This document shows, piece after piece, positions 25,093 to 33,912 of a DNA stretch of 64,000 bases. The notes below the pieces were generated by a model. It saw only the letters and a program-made list of their open reading frames with translations. It was not told the origin of the DNA and did not search any database. Source of the DNA: an uncultured Pseudomonadota bacterium (GTDB taxonomy: Bacteria > Myxococcota_A > UBA796 > CAJQPC01); the NCBI GenBank assembly GCA_913060515.1, contig CAJXRZ010000012.1:40072-104071 (forward strand), given 5' to 3'. The translations under genes were made by a program, and so were the position numbers. Each line of letters begins with the position of its first letter. The first letter of the stretch is position 1.

Positions 25093-25898
25093 TGGCCGAT
25101 ATGTCCAACCCGGAGTGGTCCTCCATTAACGAGCTCATTGAAGCCTTGGTCAGTGACCAGGTCAGCAACGAGAAGCGGGAGATGACCGACGATGAAAAGA
25201 GTCGCGTAGCAGACATCGTGAAAGCGATGCTGCCGCAAGCAAAGGAGCTAGAGACTTCTGCCCTCTTGGGCAAGATTGAAGAAGCTGAGACAGCAGAGCT
25301 AGAGTCACGAGCCATCGGTGCAGCCGATTGGGGTGCGATCGACACCGAGCTAGAGACTTTGGCAGAAGCTGGAGAGATCACCAACTCTGAGGCGACCCCC
25401 CTTGCCCCCAAGGCTCGCGGAAGCGTCGGCGTCACCGATTTCTTGGCCAAGATGTTCCCGATTCATCCGGGGTACAACTTTCACGTCCTGATGGGTATCA
25501 ACCCAATTGGTGAATTCGCTGCTGTCTCCGGGATCGAAGTCACGCACACCCCCTTCGAATACCAAGAAGGTGGCAAGAACGACGGCCCCCATCTGCTGAT
25601 GGACAAGCACGGATACGGTAAGGTCACCCTCAAATCTGGGCTGATCTGGGACGTACAGTTCTCGATGTGGATGAACTCGCTGACGCCAGGAACCAAGTTC
25701 AAGAAGTCCGTCACGGTCATTCACTTGGACCGCGAGCACATTCCAATCCGCATCTATCGGATGGGTGGTGCAGTTCCAGTCAGCTGGAAGGCCCCAAACA
25801 TGGACAGCATGAGCAGTGCCGTCTCCGTTGATGAGCTGACCTTCGCCTTCGAGTCCCTCACAACCATCCCAGTGCCGCCTCTCGGCGCCTTGTTTTAG
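25092..25898 (+). CDS. Tube-like protein with N-terminal helical extension
   Basis: This 268-residue protein has two parts. Residues about 1-115 are acidic and helical (MADMSNPEW start, many Glu/Asp/Ala) and match nothing I know. Residues about 120-265 match the tube fold: PGYNFHVLMGINPIGEFAAV, TPFEYQEGG, LKSGLIWDVQFSMWMN and VDELTFAFESL. It resembles the second tube protein (Afp5-like) that joins the tube to the baseplate, with the extra domain perhaps contacting neighbours. The ATG overlaps the preceding stop; an in-frame start at 25023 would overlap that gene by 70 nt and is unlikely. Confidence 0.75.
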   Translation: MADMSNPEWSSINELIEALVSDQVSNEKREMTDDEKSRVADIVKAMLPQAKELETSALLGKIEEAETAELESRAIGAADWGAIDTELETLAEAGEITNSEATPLAPKARGSVGVTDFLAKMFPIHPGYNFHVLMGINPIGEFAAVSGIEVTHTPFEYQEGGKNDGPHLLMDKHGYGKVTLKSGLIWDVQFSMWMNSLTPGTKFKKSVTVIHLDREHIPIRIYRMGGAVPVSWKAPNMDSMSSAVSVDELTFAFESLTTIPVPPLGALF

Positions 25899-25907
25899 GA
25901 GTTCCCC

Positions 25908-26603
25908 ATGTCCGATCTCTTCGGCGGTGGCGCCGCTTCCGACAAGGCAAAGATCCACTGCTTGGACAACGCTGACTGGACCGTCACCGCTCAGTTCAAT
26001 CCCACTAGCTTCAAGTACACCCGGGCGACCGAGTGGACTCTGGAGCAAAGCATCGGCTTCAGCCATGCGTGGCAACGCATGGCCTTCAAGACGGGCAAGA
26101 TCGATGAGCTGGACGTCACGCTTCTCTTTGACGAGAGCGAGGACACCAGTGACGCGACCGCTGCTGATTTCTTGCCGAACATGGCTGCGCTGGCCCCTCC
26201 TTCCATGCAGGGCGCTCTTCCGGCTTCCATGAAGCCAACTCCTACGGAGAAGGACGCTTTGGCGCTCGTGGGCGCACTGCACAACCTGACCATGCCCGTG
26301 AACTTTGGAAGCGCTGACAAGCCGGAGATTCGTCCTCCAGCAGTCTCCTTCGTTTGGGGCAAGTTCGAGTTCCAGGGCTTCATCACCAGCCTCTCCAACG
26401 AGGTCCTCCTCTTTGATGAGGCAGGTGGCGCTCGCCGTGTGAAGAGCACCCTGAAGCTTCAGGGTCACGCTCTTGGACGGGCCGAGTCCATTGATGACCT
26501 GATGGACGCCAAGTACAAGGCCGAAGTCAAGACAGCCGGTGGTGGAATTAGCGCAGCGACCAAGGGTGACCGCAAGGGCATCCTCGCTGACCTGCTGAAG
26601 TAG
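25908..26603 (+). CDS. Tube-to-spike adaptor (Afp7/Pvc7-like CIS tube protein)
   Basis: The start KIHCLDNADWTVTAQFNPTS is typical of the contractile injection system adaptor N-terminal domain (FNPxS), which joins the tube to the hub. In the middle SFVWGKFEFQGFITSLS and at about 175-200 the TLKLQGHALG segment complete the fold. Many relatives end in a LysM domain. This one ends in a short charged tail with no LysM, so it may lack that peptidoglycan or spike contact. The ATG has AGGAG 6 nt upstream. It is followed 8 bp later by the hub gene. Confidence 0.85.
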   Translation: MSDLFGGGAASDKAKIHCLDNADWTVTAQFNPTSFKYTRATEWTLEQSIGFSHAWQRMAFKTGKIDELDVTLLFDESEDTSDATAADFLPNMAALAPPSMQGALPASMKPTPTEKDALALVGALHNLTMPVNFGSADKPEIRPPAVSFVWGKFEFQGFITSLSNEVLLFDEAGGARRVKSTLKLQGHALGRAESIDDLMDAKYKAEVKTAGGGISAATKGDRKGILADLLK

Positions 26604-26611
26604 GAGCAAAC

Positions 26612-27685
26612 ATGTCCACTTCTGCAATCCCCCCTTGGTTCGAACTGAAGCTTGCTGGGACCGCTCTGTCCGAGGCGATGCTTCCGCATTTGAACCGTGT
26701 AGAGATGAGCGAGGCTGTCTCCACGCTGGACACGATCACAATCGAGTTCTCCGTACCTATGACGGCTGCTCGTTACGACCTGATCAAGACGCTCAAGGCG
26801 GTTCCTGGTCAGGACTACAGCTTCAAGTGTGGTTCTGCCGGCAAAGAGTCGAAGGAGTACACGGGCATCATCATGACCGTCGCTCACAGCCTTAGCCGCG
26901 ACTCAATGCTCAAGATCACGCTCACCGGCGTTGACGAGTTGGTGAAGCTCAAGAACGCGCGTCTCCCACAAGCCGAAGGCTGGGAGACGCTCAAGGCCGC
27001 CCTGGACAAGATGGCAACCGATGCCAACATCAAGGGCGGCGTGGAGCTGGTTGACTTCCAGGCGACCGAGAAGCCGATCTTCCAAGAGGGCAAGGAAGAC
27101 CTGAAGTTCATCGCGGACTTTGCCCGGGTCAACGGCTTCGCGCTGCGTGTGGTCGACACCAAGCTGAAGTTCATTCCACTCGCTGTTGACCACGCTGGTT
27201 CTGCCCAGACAGTGGCCTGGGACAGCGACCTGGTCTCGATGGGTATCACCACCGACATCAGTGACGTCTACGGGAAGGCTCAAGCTGTCACCTACGACAG
27301 CAAGACCGCTGAGGACGTGACGGTAGACGCCGACAAGTCCACCCTGAAGACAATCTCAAAGGGCAAGACGGGTGCGGAGTACGCCTCCGTTCCTTTTGGT
27401 GACCGACTGATCTTACTGCCGAACAAGGTTGACCAGGAGTCCTCTCAGCTCACCCAAGAGACCGAAGGGAAGCTGCAAGAGTCCAACATGAAGTTCCTGA
27501 AGGGCTCCATGACACTCTATGGACGCCCCGACGTATACGCCGGCTCGACCATCGAGGTCACTGACGGATACTGGCCCTTCAAGGGTGTCTTCTTCGCGGA
27601 GCAGGTAAAGCACACCATTGCCCCAGGGGCTGGTTTCAAGACCACGGTGACCATCGCCTCTGACAGCCTGCCACCGGAGCCCTAG
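26612..27685 (+). CDS. Baseplate hub protein (gpD/gp27-like)
   Basis: This 357-residue protein matches the phage late control D / gp27 hub, the N-terminal half of VgrG. Features are the early beta strand WFELKLAGTAL, the segment TLDTITIEFSVPM, the turn YTGIIMTVAHSLSRDSMLKI, and the typical FIADFARVNGFALRVVDTKL followed by LKFIPL. The trimeric hub would sit between the tube adaptor and the spike at 19774. The ATG has AGGAG 6 nt upstream. The stop overlaps the next GTG (TAGTG). Confidence 0.88.
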   Translation: MSTSAIPPWFELKLAGTALSEAMLPHLNRVEMSEAVSTLDTITIEFSVPMTAARYDLIKTLKAVPGQDYSFKCGSAGKESKEYTGIIMTVAHSLSRDSMLKITLTGVDELVKLKNARLPQAEGWETLKAALDKMATDANIKGGVELVDFQATEKPIFQEGKEDLKFIADFARVNGFALRVVDTKLKFIPLAVDHAGSAQTVAWDSDLVSMGITTDISDVYGKAQAVTYDSKTAEDVTVDADKSTLKTISKGKTGAEYASVPFGDRLILLPNKVDQESSQLTQETEGKLQESNMKFLKGSMTLYGRPDVYAGSTIEVTDGYWPFKGVFFAEQVKHTIAPGAGFKTTVTIASDSLPPEP

Positions 27686-28110
27686 TGAAGAAGCGACTCC
27701 AGAACAGCGTGCCGCTCGGCGCGATGCGTCCTTATCAGAGCACCGAAGAGGCTCTGATAGACCGCATCAGCCTTGTGCTCCAGACTCGGCCCGGCCAGAT
27801 CCCCTGGCGCCCCGAATTTGGATGCCAGCTGGAAGGAATGCTGGGCGCGCAAGCTTCCGGCGGACAAGTCGTTCAGGCCCGCTACGCCGTGGAGCAGGCC
27901 CTGGGGCGTTTTCTTCCAGACATCGATGTAGCGGGCGTTCGCGTCCGTGCAGTACCCATTGAAGGGTCCCGCGACCGCTTCAAGCTCGCAGAGATTCCCA
28001 TCGCCGAGCGGGCCCTTGTCGGGGCCGGCGCCGGAGCGGTGCTCCAGGTTGATGTAGACATTGAAACCGACGCCGGGATCTTGACGATCCAGGCCCTCGT
28101 CGAGAACTGA
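27685..28110 (+). CDS. Baseplate wedge protein (gp25-like)
   Basis: This 141-residue GPW/gp25-family protein is the baseplate component that starts sheath assembly. The segment STEEALIDRISLVLQTRPGQIPWRPEFGC is the family signature (conserved R-PG-PW-PEFG), followed by AVEQALGRFLPDIDV and a C-terminal strand pair. The GTG start overlaps the hub stop. The wedge J-like gene follows 9 bp later, in the usual order. Confidence 0.9.
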   Translation: MKKRLQNSVPLGAMRPYQSTEEALIDRISLVLQTRPGQIPWRPEFGCQLEGMLGAQASGGQVVQARYAVEQALGRFLPDIDVAGVRVRAVPIEGSRDRFKLAEIPIAERALVGAGAGAVLQVDVDIETDAGILTIQALVEN

Positions 28111-28119
28111 GGAACCCCA

Positions 28120-30579
28120 GTGCGCGTACCCCCCCCCGGACAACTCAAGCTCGACCGAGACGAACTCCTGCGCGACGTGCAGGACCGTCTCTCCCAGATC
28201 CAGCCTAGCCTGGCCGAGGGTGCCCATGACCCAACGGATCCCGCTTGGCTGATGCTCGAGCAGGCCGCGTGGATGCTCGAGATGATGTCCGAGCAGCTCG
28301 ACCAGTACCCCTTTGCCGTAGTTCAGCACTTCGTGCACATGATGGGCGGCCACCTGCTCCCAGCTCAGCCAGCGCTCGGTGCATTGGTCGTTGAGCCCTC
28401 GATTGAGGGCGCAATGACTCACAGCCGTGCGCTACCAAAGAAGTACCGCTTCTTCACCAAGCAAACGGAAGAGACGGACATCGTCGCCTTCGTGCCCGCA
28501 GAGTCCGGGGTGATGCTGCGCAACAGCAGCTTCGTCTCGCTGGCAGAGCTTGAAGGTGGGCTTCTGTTCACCTCCGGCCAGCCCATGGGCAGCAAGGGAC
28601 TCGCAGCTCAGCAAGCCAAGCTCTCGGAGCGCCTACCGGCCCGAGTCTTTGACCATGAGCGCGTCGAGTTCATTCTCGTCACGAACAACGTTGAGAAGCT
28701 GAAAACCAGCCTTGAGGCGGTACTCAAGCGCTTCGACGAGAAGCAGCTGGGCTGGCTCCGCATGGAGCTTCAGGTCAAAGGCAAGGACCGCATTGTCTTG
28801 ACCGCTCACCCAGACGTCTCCAAAGCCTTTGAGGAGGCTGCGCCAACGGGCCTGACGCCACACGGCGACTTGATCGGAAACTGGGGCTCCCTGGACAACA
28901 GCACTTGGACCCCACAGGTCTTGGTCAGCAACCACCCCATGGTGCCGGCTACGATGCGCAACCGACGGCCCCTGCCCGGCCCGGAGGAAGGGACTTTCTT
29001 GATCCCCGACCTTCCGGAGAACCTGGACACTGCGGACTTGTTGATTCGCCGGGCGCAACCCCTGCCCGCCCCCGTCGTCGAGGCCATCTGGACCACGATC
29101 ACAAACATGGACACCCGCTTGGCTCCCATGAAGCCATCGGTGAAACGATACTTCGGTCACTCCGTCGACACCGGCGTTCCCCAGCCGGTGTGGGTGGGTC
29201 CGAGCCTGGAAGCTGGAATCTACAGCCAGCTTCGCCGTGGAGACGTGACCAGCGTCGCTCACATACGCCTCGACGGCAGCAAGGAGCTGGACACATTGCG
29301 TGTCGGAATGCTGCTGGCAGACGGCAGCAACCCAGACGACTTGCCGGTCTTCCGGGCCTTCGGGATTCTGGAAGACGGCAGCATGACCCGCGACTCCCTG
29401 AAGGTTCGTGTGGCTTGGCGTCTTCCTTGTCCTCCAAAGAAGCGCGGTGGTCGGATGGAGCTCATGGTCGCTCTCGACATCACCACTCCCAAGGAGTGCA
29501 CCGAGCTGCTCTTCGCCATCGAGGGGCGTCCTCGTGGGCTGTTCACCAACACTGTCTTGGTGATCAACGCACCTCCAATCACCGATGGTCGCACCGTCAC
29601 GGTGGAGCGGAACGTCCCTGAAGGGATCAGCCTCCTCTCTGAGGATTTGGTGACCTCACAGGTGATGGCGCGTCTGATTGACGGCCCCCTCCCCAGAGAT
29701 GTGACACGCGTCCTGCGCGACTTCCCACTCTCGAACTTCCACATCGAGGGGCGAGAGTCCATCGAGGACTTCAACGGCGTCCAGGTTGACCCCAGCGCTG
29801 GCGAGATGACCCTGAACGCGCCGGACCAGAACGGCAGCCGCCGCACGCTGCGCCCCGGTACAAGCATCTCGTTGGAGTGGTACCGCAACACGGACGGCGC
29901 CGGCGGTGAAGTCCCCGCCGGGAGCATTCAGCTGGTTGAGCAGGAGATGACGGCCAATCCCCGCATCTTTGCCTGCACCAACCCGGTTGGTACGACCATG
30001 GGTTCAAGCCGGGAGACGGAGACCAACGCCACGAGCCGTCTCTTCGCACCAGGAGCCGGAACTGCAGTTCTGCCCGCAGACTTTGAACGCCTGGTTCGCC
30101 AAGCCTTGGGTAGCCGAGGACAAGACTGGGTGGTCCGAATTTGGACCTACTCCGAGCGCGCCTTGGCCACGAGTCACCTCTGGCCGTCCGTCGGCCCCGG
30201 AGAGGACGAAGACCAAGAGACTGCCAGTCTCCGACGAAAGCTGGACAACGCCGGCCCAGAGCAGCTGCTCGTTGTGCTGGGTCCCAATGACAGCCTCATC
30301 GCTGACGATGACCTCGACTGGGCACGTCAGGCAATTCAGCAGGAAATCCAGCGCCAAGCTCGACGGGTGCCGACCATTCGAGGCGCCATCGTGACGCGTT
30401 TCTGGCCTCTGACCATGGTTGGCGCCGACCGCCAGGACCTTCACTTCCCCTGCTTCGATGCGACGGATCTGGACGGGCAGCTTCGAGACCCGACTGGTCG
30501 CTTGGACGCTCCCCCAAGAGTGACCGTTCTGCTGAATGCTGGCGTCGTCGGTATTGAGCGCGTGCGGGGCCTTCAGTGA
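28120..30579 (+). CDS. Baseplate wedge protein (gp6/J-like, Afp11-like)
   Basis: This 819-residue protein is the large wedge component. The N-terminal region DPTDPAWLMLEQAAWMLEMM followed by QLDQYPFAVVQHFVHMMGGH is the helical pattern of TssF/gp6/Afp11 proteins, and the phrase VAFVPAESGVML belongs to the following domain. Later parts consist of repeated beta domains joined by acidic linkers, ending in a WARQAIQQEIQRQARRVPTI helix and a final strand. The start is GTG. The last codons overlap the next GTG. Confidence 0.82.
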   Translation: MRVPPPGQLKLDRDELLRDVQDRLSQIQPSLAEGAHDPTDPAWLMLEQAAWMLEMMSEQLDQYPFAVVQHFVHMMGGHLLPAQPALGALVVEPSIEGAMTHSRALPKKYRFFTKQTEETDIVAFVPAESGVMLRNSSFVSLAELEGGLLFTSGQPMGSKGLAAQQAKLSERLPARVFDHERVEFILVTNNVEKLKTSLEAVLKRFDEKQLGWLRMELQVKGKDRIVLTAHPDVSKAFEEAAPTGLTPHGDLIGNWGSLDNSTWTPQVLVSNHPMVPATMRNRRPLPGPEEGTFLIPDLPENLDTADLLIRRAQPLPAPVVEAIWTTITNMDTRLAPMKPSVKRYFGHSVDTGVPQPVWVGPSLEAGIYSQLRRGDVTSVAHIRLDGSKELDTLRVGMLLADGSNPDDLPVFRAFGILEDGSMTRDSLKVRVAWRLPCPPKKRGGRMELMVALDITTPKECTELLFAIEGRPRGLFTNTVLVINAPPITDGRTVTVERNVPEGISLLSEDLVTSQVMARLIDGPLPRDVTRVLRDFPLSNFHIEGRESIEDFNGVQVDPSAGEMTLNAPDQNGSRRTLRPGTSISLEWYRNTDGAGGEVPAGSIQLVEQEMTANPRIFACTNPVGTTMGSSRETETNATSRLFAPGAGTAVLPADFERLVRQALGSRGQDWVVRIWTYSERALATSHLWPSVGPGEDEDQETASLRRKLDNAGPEQLLVVLGPNDSLIADDDLDWARQAIQQEIQRQARRVPTIRGAIVTRFWPLTMVGADRQDLHFPCFDATDLDGQLRDPTGRLDAPPRVTVLLNAGVVGIERVRGLQ

Positions 30580-31373
30580 GGCCAGATCTTGCAGCACGGG
30601 TCGCTGACCTTGAATGGGCGCACCGACAAGCGGCGGGTACCCTCAACGCCCTTGATTGGGTGGATAGCAATCTAGACCCAAACATCCCCGCGTTCACACA
30701 AATAGCAGAGGGTGAGCAGCGTCTGTTCTCACATCTGCCTTACGCCGTGTTCTTGCCGACCGTCATGACCAACGCAGCCATTCAGGCTCAGCGCGACGGT
30801 CAGGCCCCGATGCAAGAGGCCTTGTTGCTGCTCTTCGCACGCATGGAGTGGCTGGTTTCCAACCGCCGCCGCATGTGGAGCCCCCTAAGCCCACTGCCGA
30901 AGATGCTCGCCACATTGGTTGAAGCATTCGGTGTCGACCAAGACTTGCACCGCGAGGATCCTGAGATCCTGGCCCGACTCGCTGCCCAGTTGCCTCTATG
31001 GCACCCGTGGCGTGGAACGGTTGAGCGGGCCAAGGAGGTCCTCGAAAGCACCGGGGATCTGCCTCAAGCCGAAGGGACCTACACCCTTGGCACCGACGGA
31101 CCAGCCCCTAAGATCCTCGCAGATGAGGTGTTTGTCTGTCACAGCTCGACCTGGTGGGATGAGCGTAGTCTCCCTGACAGTGCAGCTGCGTATCGAATCG
31201 AATCAGGCGTTTTGAAATTTCAGAATGCTGCCTCCGAGCAACAAGTGCCCCTGCGATGCGAAGATCTGCTCCTTGAGTGGGATCCTGAGCGTCCACTCCC
31301 CCGCCAGCTGCTGCGTTTGCTTCCGACATGGGTGGTCGTCCGCCTGGTCCTTCCCTCTGAGAGCCGCAAGTGA
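30576..31373 (+). CDS. Probable baseplate wedge/tail protein I-like component
   Basis: This 265-residue protein directly follows the J-like wedge, where Afp12/gp7 or phage tail protein I genes normally lie. It has LPLWHPWRGTVERAKEVLESTG, which resembles the R-GT-x-L pattern of tail protein I, and a C-terminal LLRLLPTWVVVRLVL strand. The N-terminal half is helical. The start is GTG overlapping the previous stop. Identification rests mostly on position and this one motif. Confidence 0.55.
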   Translation: MRPDLAARVADLEWAHRQAAGTLNALDWVDSNLDPNIPAFTQIAEGEQRLFSHLPYAVFLPTVMTNAAIQAQRDGQAPMQEALLLLFARMEWLVSNRRRMWSPLSPLPKMLATLVEAFGVDQDLHREDPEILARLAAQLPLWHPWRGTVERAKEVLESTGDLPQAEGTYTLGTDGPAPKILADEVFVCHSSTWWDERSLPDSAAAYRIESGVLKFQNAASEQQVPLRCEDLLLEWDPERPLPRQLLRLLPTWVVVRLVLPSESRK

Positions 31374-32239
31374 GACACAACTCCGTATTTCGCCCCGCCG
31401 AAGGCGCTATCCTGGATCTCGAGAGCCTTCAGGCAATCGCGACCGGTGAGAACCGCCTGATGTCCACATTTTTGGACTGGGCTTGGCCTTCCTCCAGCGG
31501 CTTGGTCCTCTCGGGCCTTGAGCTCGATGGAGAGTGGACCAGCGGTGGTCCTCCTGGCACCGTTCGCCCAGACTCCCGCGCAGACACTGCTGTGGTCAGT
31601 CCTGGTCAAGCCATCGTCACCAGCAGGAGCGGTCGCCGTTACCTGCTGTCCGTCGACAAGGCGCTCGAAGTCAAGTGGCCTACAGCAGCAGGCTCCGCAG
31701 TGCGCGGTGTCTTGGCGCTGGTCCCACAGGTTGACGCCCCTTCCAAGAGCAAGGCCAATGTCGCGCGCGAGGTCGTCTCGGCCCGCCTCGGCTTCGTCAA
31801 GCCCGACCGGATGGACGATCCACACCTATTGCCTCTCGCCATCTCCCTTGGCAATGGCAAAGACTGGATCACCGACCTGCGTCGTGTGTGGCCACCAGAC
31901 CACACCGCAATCCAGAACCTGCTCAAGCAGTTCGAGCAGCTGGAACAGACCATCTGGCGTGCTGAGCCGGAAGGCTCGGTCTGGGACCGACAAGTCCTGG
32001 GCCGCAACTGGGTTCGCTACCAAACGGTAGCTGCAGCGGCGCTTCAGTCCGCACGCATGAACATCCAGATGCGGCCTTCTACCACTCTCGAGCGGATCCG
32101 ACTGTTGACCGCACTGTATGACCAGCTCAACCGATCGGTAGAGCGTGCAGCCAACGAGCTCTTGCAGTTCGCCGGGGCGACCGAGGAAGCTAGTCCCTAC
32201 TCCGCGCTTACCGGAGGGCCTGGAGGAGATTCCAAGTGA
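31370..32239 (+). CDS. Unknown injection-system protein, possible baseplate-to-membrane link
   Basis: This 289-residue protein has no domain I recognise. The N-terminal half is beta-rich (LVLSGLELDGEW, RYLLSVDKALEVKW, VRGVLALVPQVD). The C-terminal half is helical and coiled-coil-like (HTAIQNLLKQFEQLEQTIW, then LERIRLLTALYDQLNRSVER). The layout, a beta head with a helical tail, recalls T6SS TssK in outline only. Its place between the last wedge gene and the first membrane gene makes an adaptor role reasonable. The start is GTG overlapping the previous stop, and the end overlaps the next GTG. Confidence 0.55.
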   Translation: MRHNSVFRPAEGAILDLESLQAIATGENRLMSTFLDWAWPSSSGLVLSGLELDGEWTSGGPPGTVRPDSRADTAVVSPGQAIVTSRSGRRYLLSVDKALEVKWPTAAGSAVRGVLALVPQVDAPSKSKANVAREVVSARLGFVKPDRMDDPHLLPLAISLGNGKDWITDLRRVWPPDHTAIQNLLKQFEQLEQTIWRAEPEGSVWDRQVLGRNWVRYQTVAAAALQSARMNIQMRPSTTLERIRLLTALYDQLNRSVERAANELLQFAGATEEASPYSALTGGPGGDSK

Positions 32240-33912
32240 GTGGGCCGGATCCCGTAAAGGCACTGGGAACTTGGCGTGCCGTAGAAGCTGGCTATGAAGC
32301 TGGCATACCTCTCGTCCTCACGGGCGTGGCTTGGTTTACGATCTCCAAGCTGTTCACGACTCCATCTCCCATTCGTCCTCCGACGATGGTGGAGCTGGGC
32401 GTTGTCCTGGGTGCAGCAGTAGCGCTGACCGGTTGGACCATCTCCCGTCAGTTCTTCCTGCTCCGACGCAGGAACCCTTGGCAGATGATCTTGGTCTCCA
32501 TCATCTTCAACGGCGTGATCCTGTTTGCGCTGCCAAGGCGTATTGCCAGTGGCTTTGAAGAGAAGTGTGCAGAACTCGGCGGCGCTGTTCTGGCCTCTAC
32601 GGACATCGTGACTGAGTTGGCTGGCGCGACCGTCTGCCAAGTCGGTGGTGTTCCAGGGAACCCTTACCTGCCGGGCGTCTTCTTCCGCCCTCCCTTCCCG
32701 GACAGCATTTCACCGCTGTTGTGGGTGATCTTCATCTTGATTGCCGCCGTGTCGGTCTTGGGCTTCCGCGACAAACGCCTTCGGCCCACGACCTTGAGCA
32801 GCCGTCTCTTCGACAGCCTCCGACTCGCACCAGCCATGGGAATCAAGTCCTCCGCTGGCAAGCCGAAGGCGGAGCCCGACAGCGTTCAGGCATGCAACAA
32901 CGCGACTTTCTGGGGCGAGGCCTGCGGCCAGCTCTACAGCGGCGACAAGAAGTGGCTGCCCGGTGAGCGCTGCGTGCGCTGCCATCAGCCTTTCCAGAAG
33001 TGCAAAGCCGAGCTGACATTCACCGTCGTGACTCTGTTCAACGGTGACGTCGACGTGCTCAACGGCCTTGAGCGCATGGACACCAACGCCTGGGCACGCG
33101 GGGGGCCAATCCCTCCGGACGGTCGCATCTCTGGCCAAGAACGCTGGGTCACTTTGGGCAGAATCACACTGCCGTCGGTGATCACCGTCGCCCAAGCCCT
33201 CAGCTTGGTGCACGACAAGCTCAAGGATTGGGAGAGCTCCGCGAACGGCGATGAGAAGGAAGCAGCCAAGCTCGCCATGACCCGAGCCAGCCGAATCTCG
33301 GCGTGGATCTGGTTTGGTCGCGTGAACCACCTGCTGACCTACGCAACGCCCACAAGGCGCGCCAACCTGGCCATTGGACCGATGCGTCTGAAGGACTTGG
33401 TCCCCCACATCGGGGAAGACCTGACCCTCCAGCTCGACATCGGCCTGTTGCCCTTGGATCTGTGGACCGGCTCCAAGATGAGCTTCTCCGACAATCGCGC
33501 ACCGGCGCTCCAGAACAGCCACTTCACGATGTGGATTCCCGTGAGCCCCCCCAAGGCCACCAAGAAGCGGCAGGGCCTTTGGGTTCCCCGCATCGAGGGT
33601 GACGCACTGCGCGCGTGGATCTCCACAGATCGCCTCAAGCAAGAGGACGAAGAAGCCGCTGGCTCCATCCCCCTCGCATATGCCAACCGCCAATCCGCTC
33701 GAGAGGACCTGACGCCTCCCGAGGAGATGAAGCCCAGCGAGGGCTCTTTGGACCTGGTTCGGCTCCCCATGAACAAAGCCGGCGCCGAGCCCATTATGGA
33801 CCGCGGCGTGGGCGACTCAATCGCTGAGTGGGCCTGGCTGGAGTGGGAGCAGATTGAGCTCATCCGTCAGCAGGCACTCGTCTTGGTTGAGACCCCGGTG
33901 GAGCGCAGCTAA
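32236..33912 (+). CDS. Four-helix inner-membrane protein with cysteine cluster
   Basis: This 558-residue protein of unknown family has predicted membrane helices at about 24-40, 51-70, 83-100 and 160-178. Positive residues after helices 2 and 4 place the N- and C-termini inside. The outside loop 101-159 has two Cys (111, 134) that could form a disulfide. The cytoplasmic part (about 180-558) contains Cys220, Cys230, Cys246, Cys249 and Cys256, with CVRCHQPFQKC suggesting a zinc-ribbon-like site. It is translationally coupled to both neighbours. It probably forms part of a membrane platform for the baseplate. No similarity to TssL, TssM or TssJ is apparent. Confidence 0.75.
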   Translation: MSGPDPVKALGTWRAVEAGYEAGIPLVLTGVAWFTISKLFTTPSPIRPPTMVELGVVLGAAVALTGWTISRQFFLLRRRNPWQMILVSIIFNGVILFALPRRIASGFEEKCAELGGAVLASTDIVTELAGATVCQVGGVPGNPYLPGVFFRPPFPDSISPLLWVIFILIAAVSVLGFRDKRLRPTTLSSRLFDSLRLAPAMGIKSSAGKPKAEPDSVQACNNATFWGEACGQLYSGDKKWLPGERCVRCHQPFQKCKAELTFTVVTLFNGDVDVLNGLERMDTNAWARGGPIPPDGRISGQERWVTLGRITLPSVITVAQALSLVHDKLKDWESSANGDEKEAAKLAMTRASRISAWIWFGRVNHLLTYATPTRRANLAIGPMRLKDLVPHIGEDLTLQLDIGLLPLDLWTGSKMSFSDNRAPALQNSHFTMWIPVSPPKATKKRQGLWVPRIEGDALRAWISTDRLKQEDEEAAGSIPLAYANRQSAREDLTPPEEMKPSEGSLDLVRLPMNKAGAEPIMDRGVGDSIAEWAWLEWEQIELIRQQALVLVETPVERS

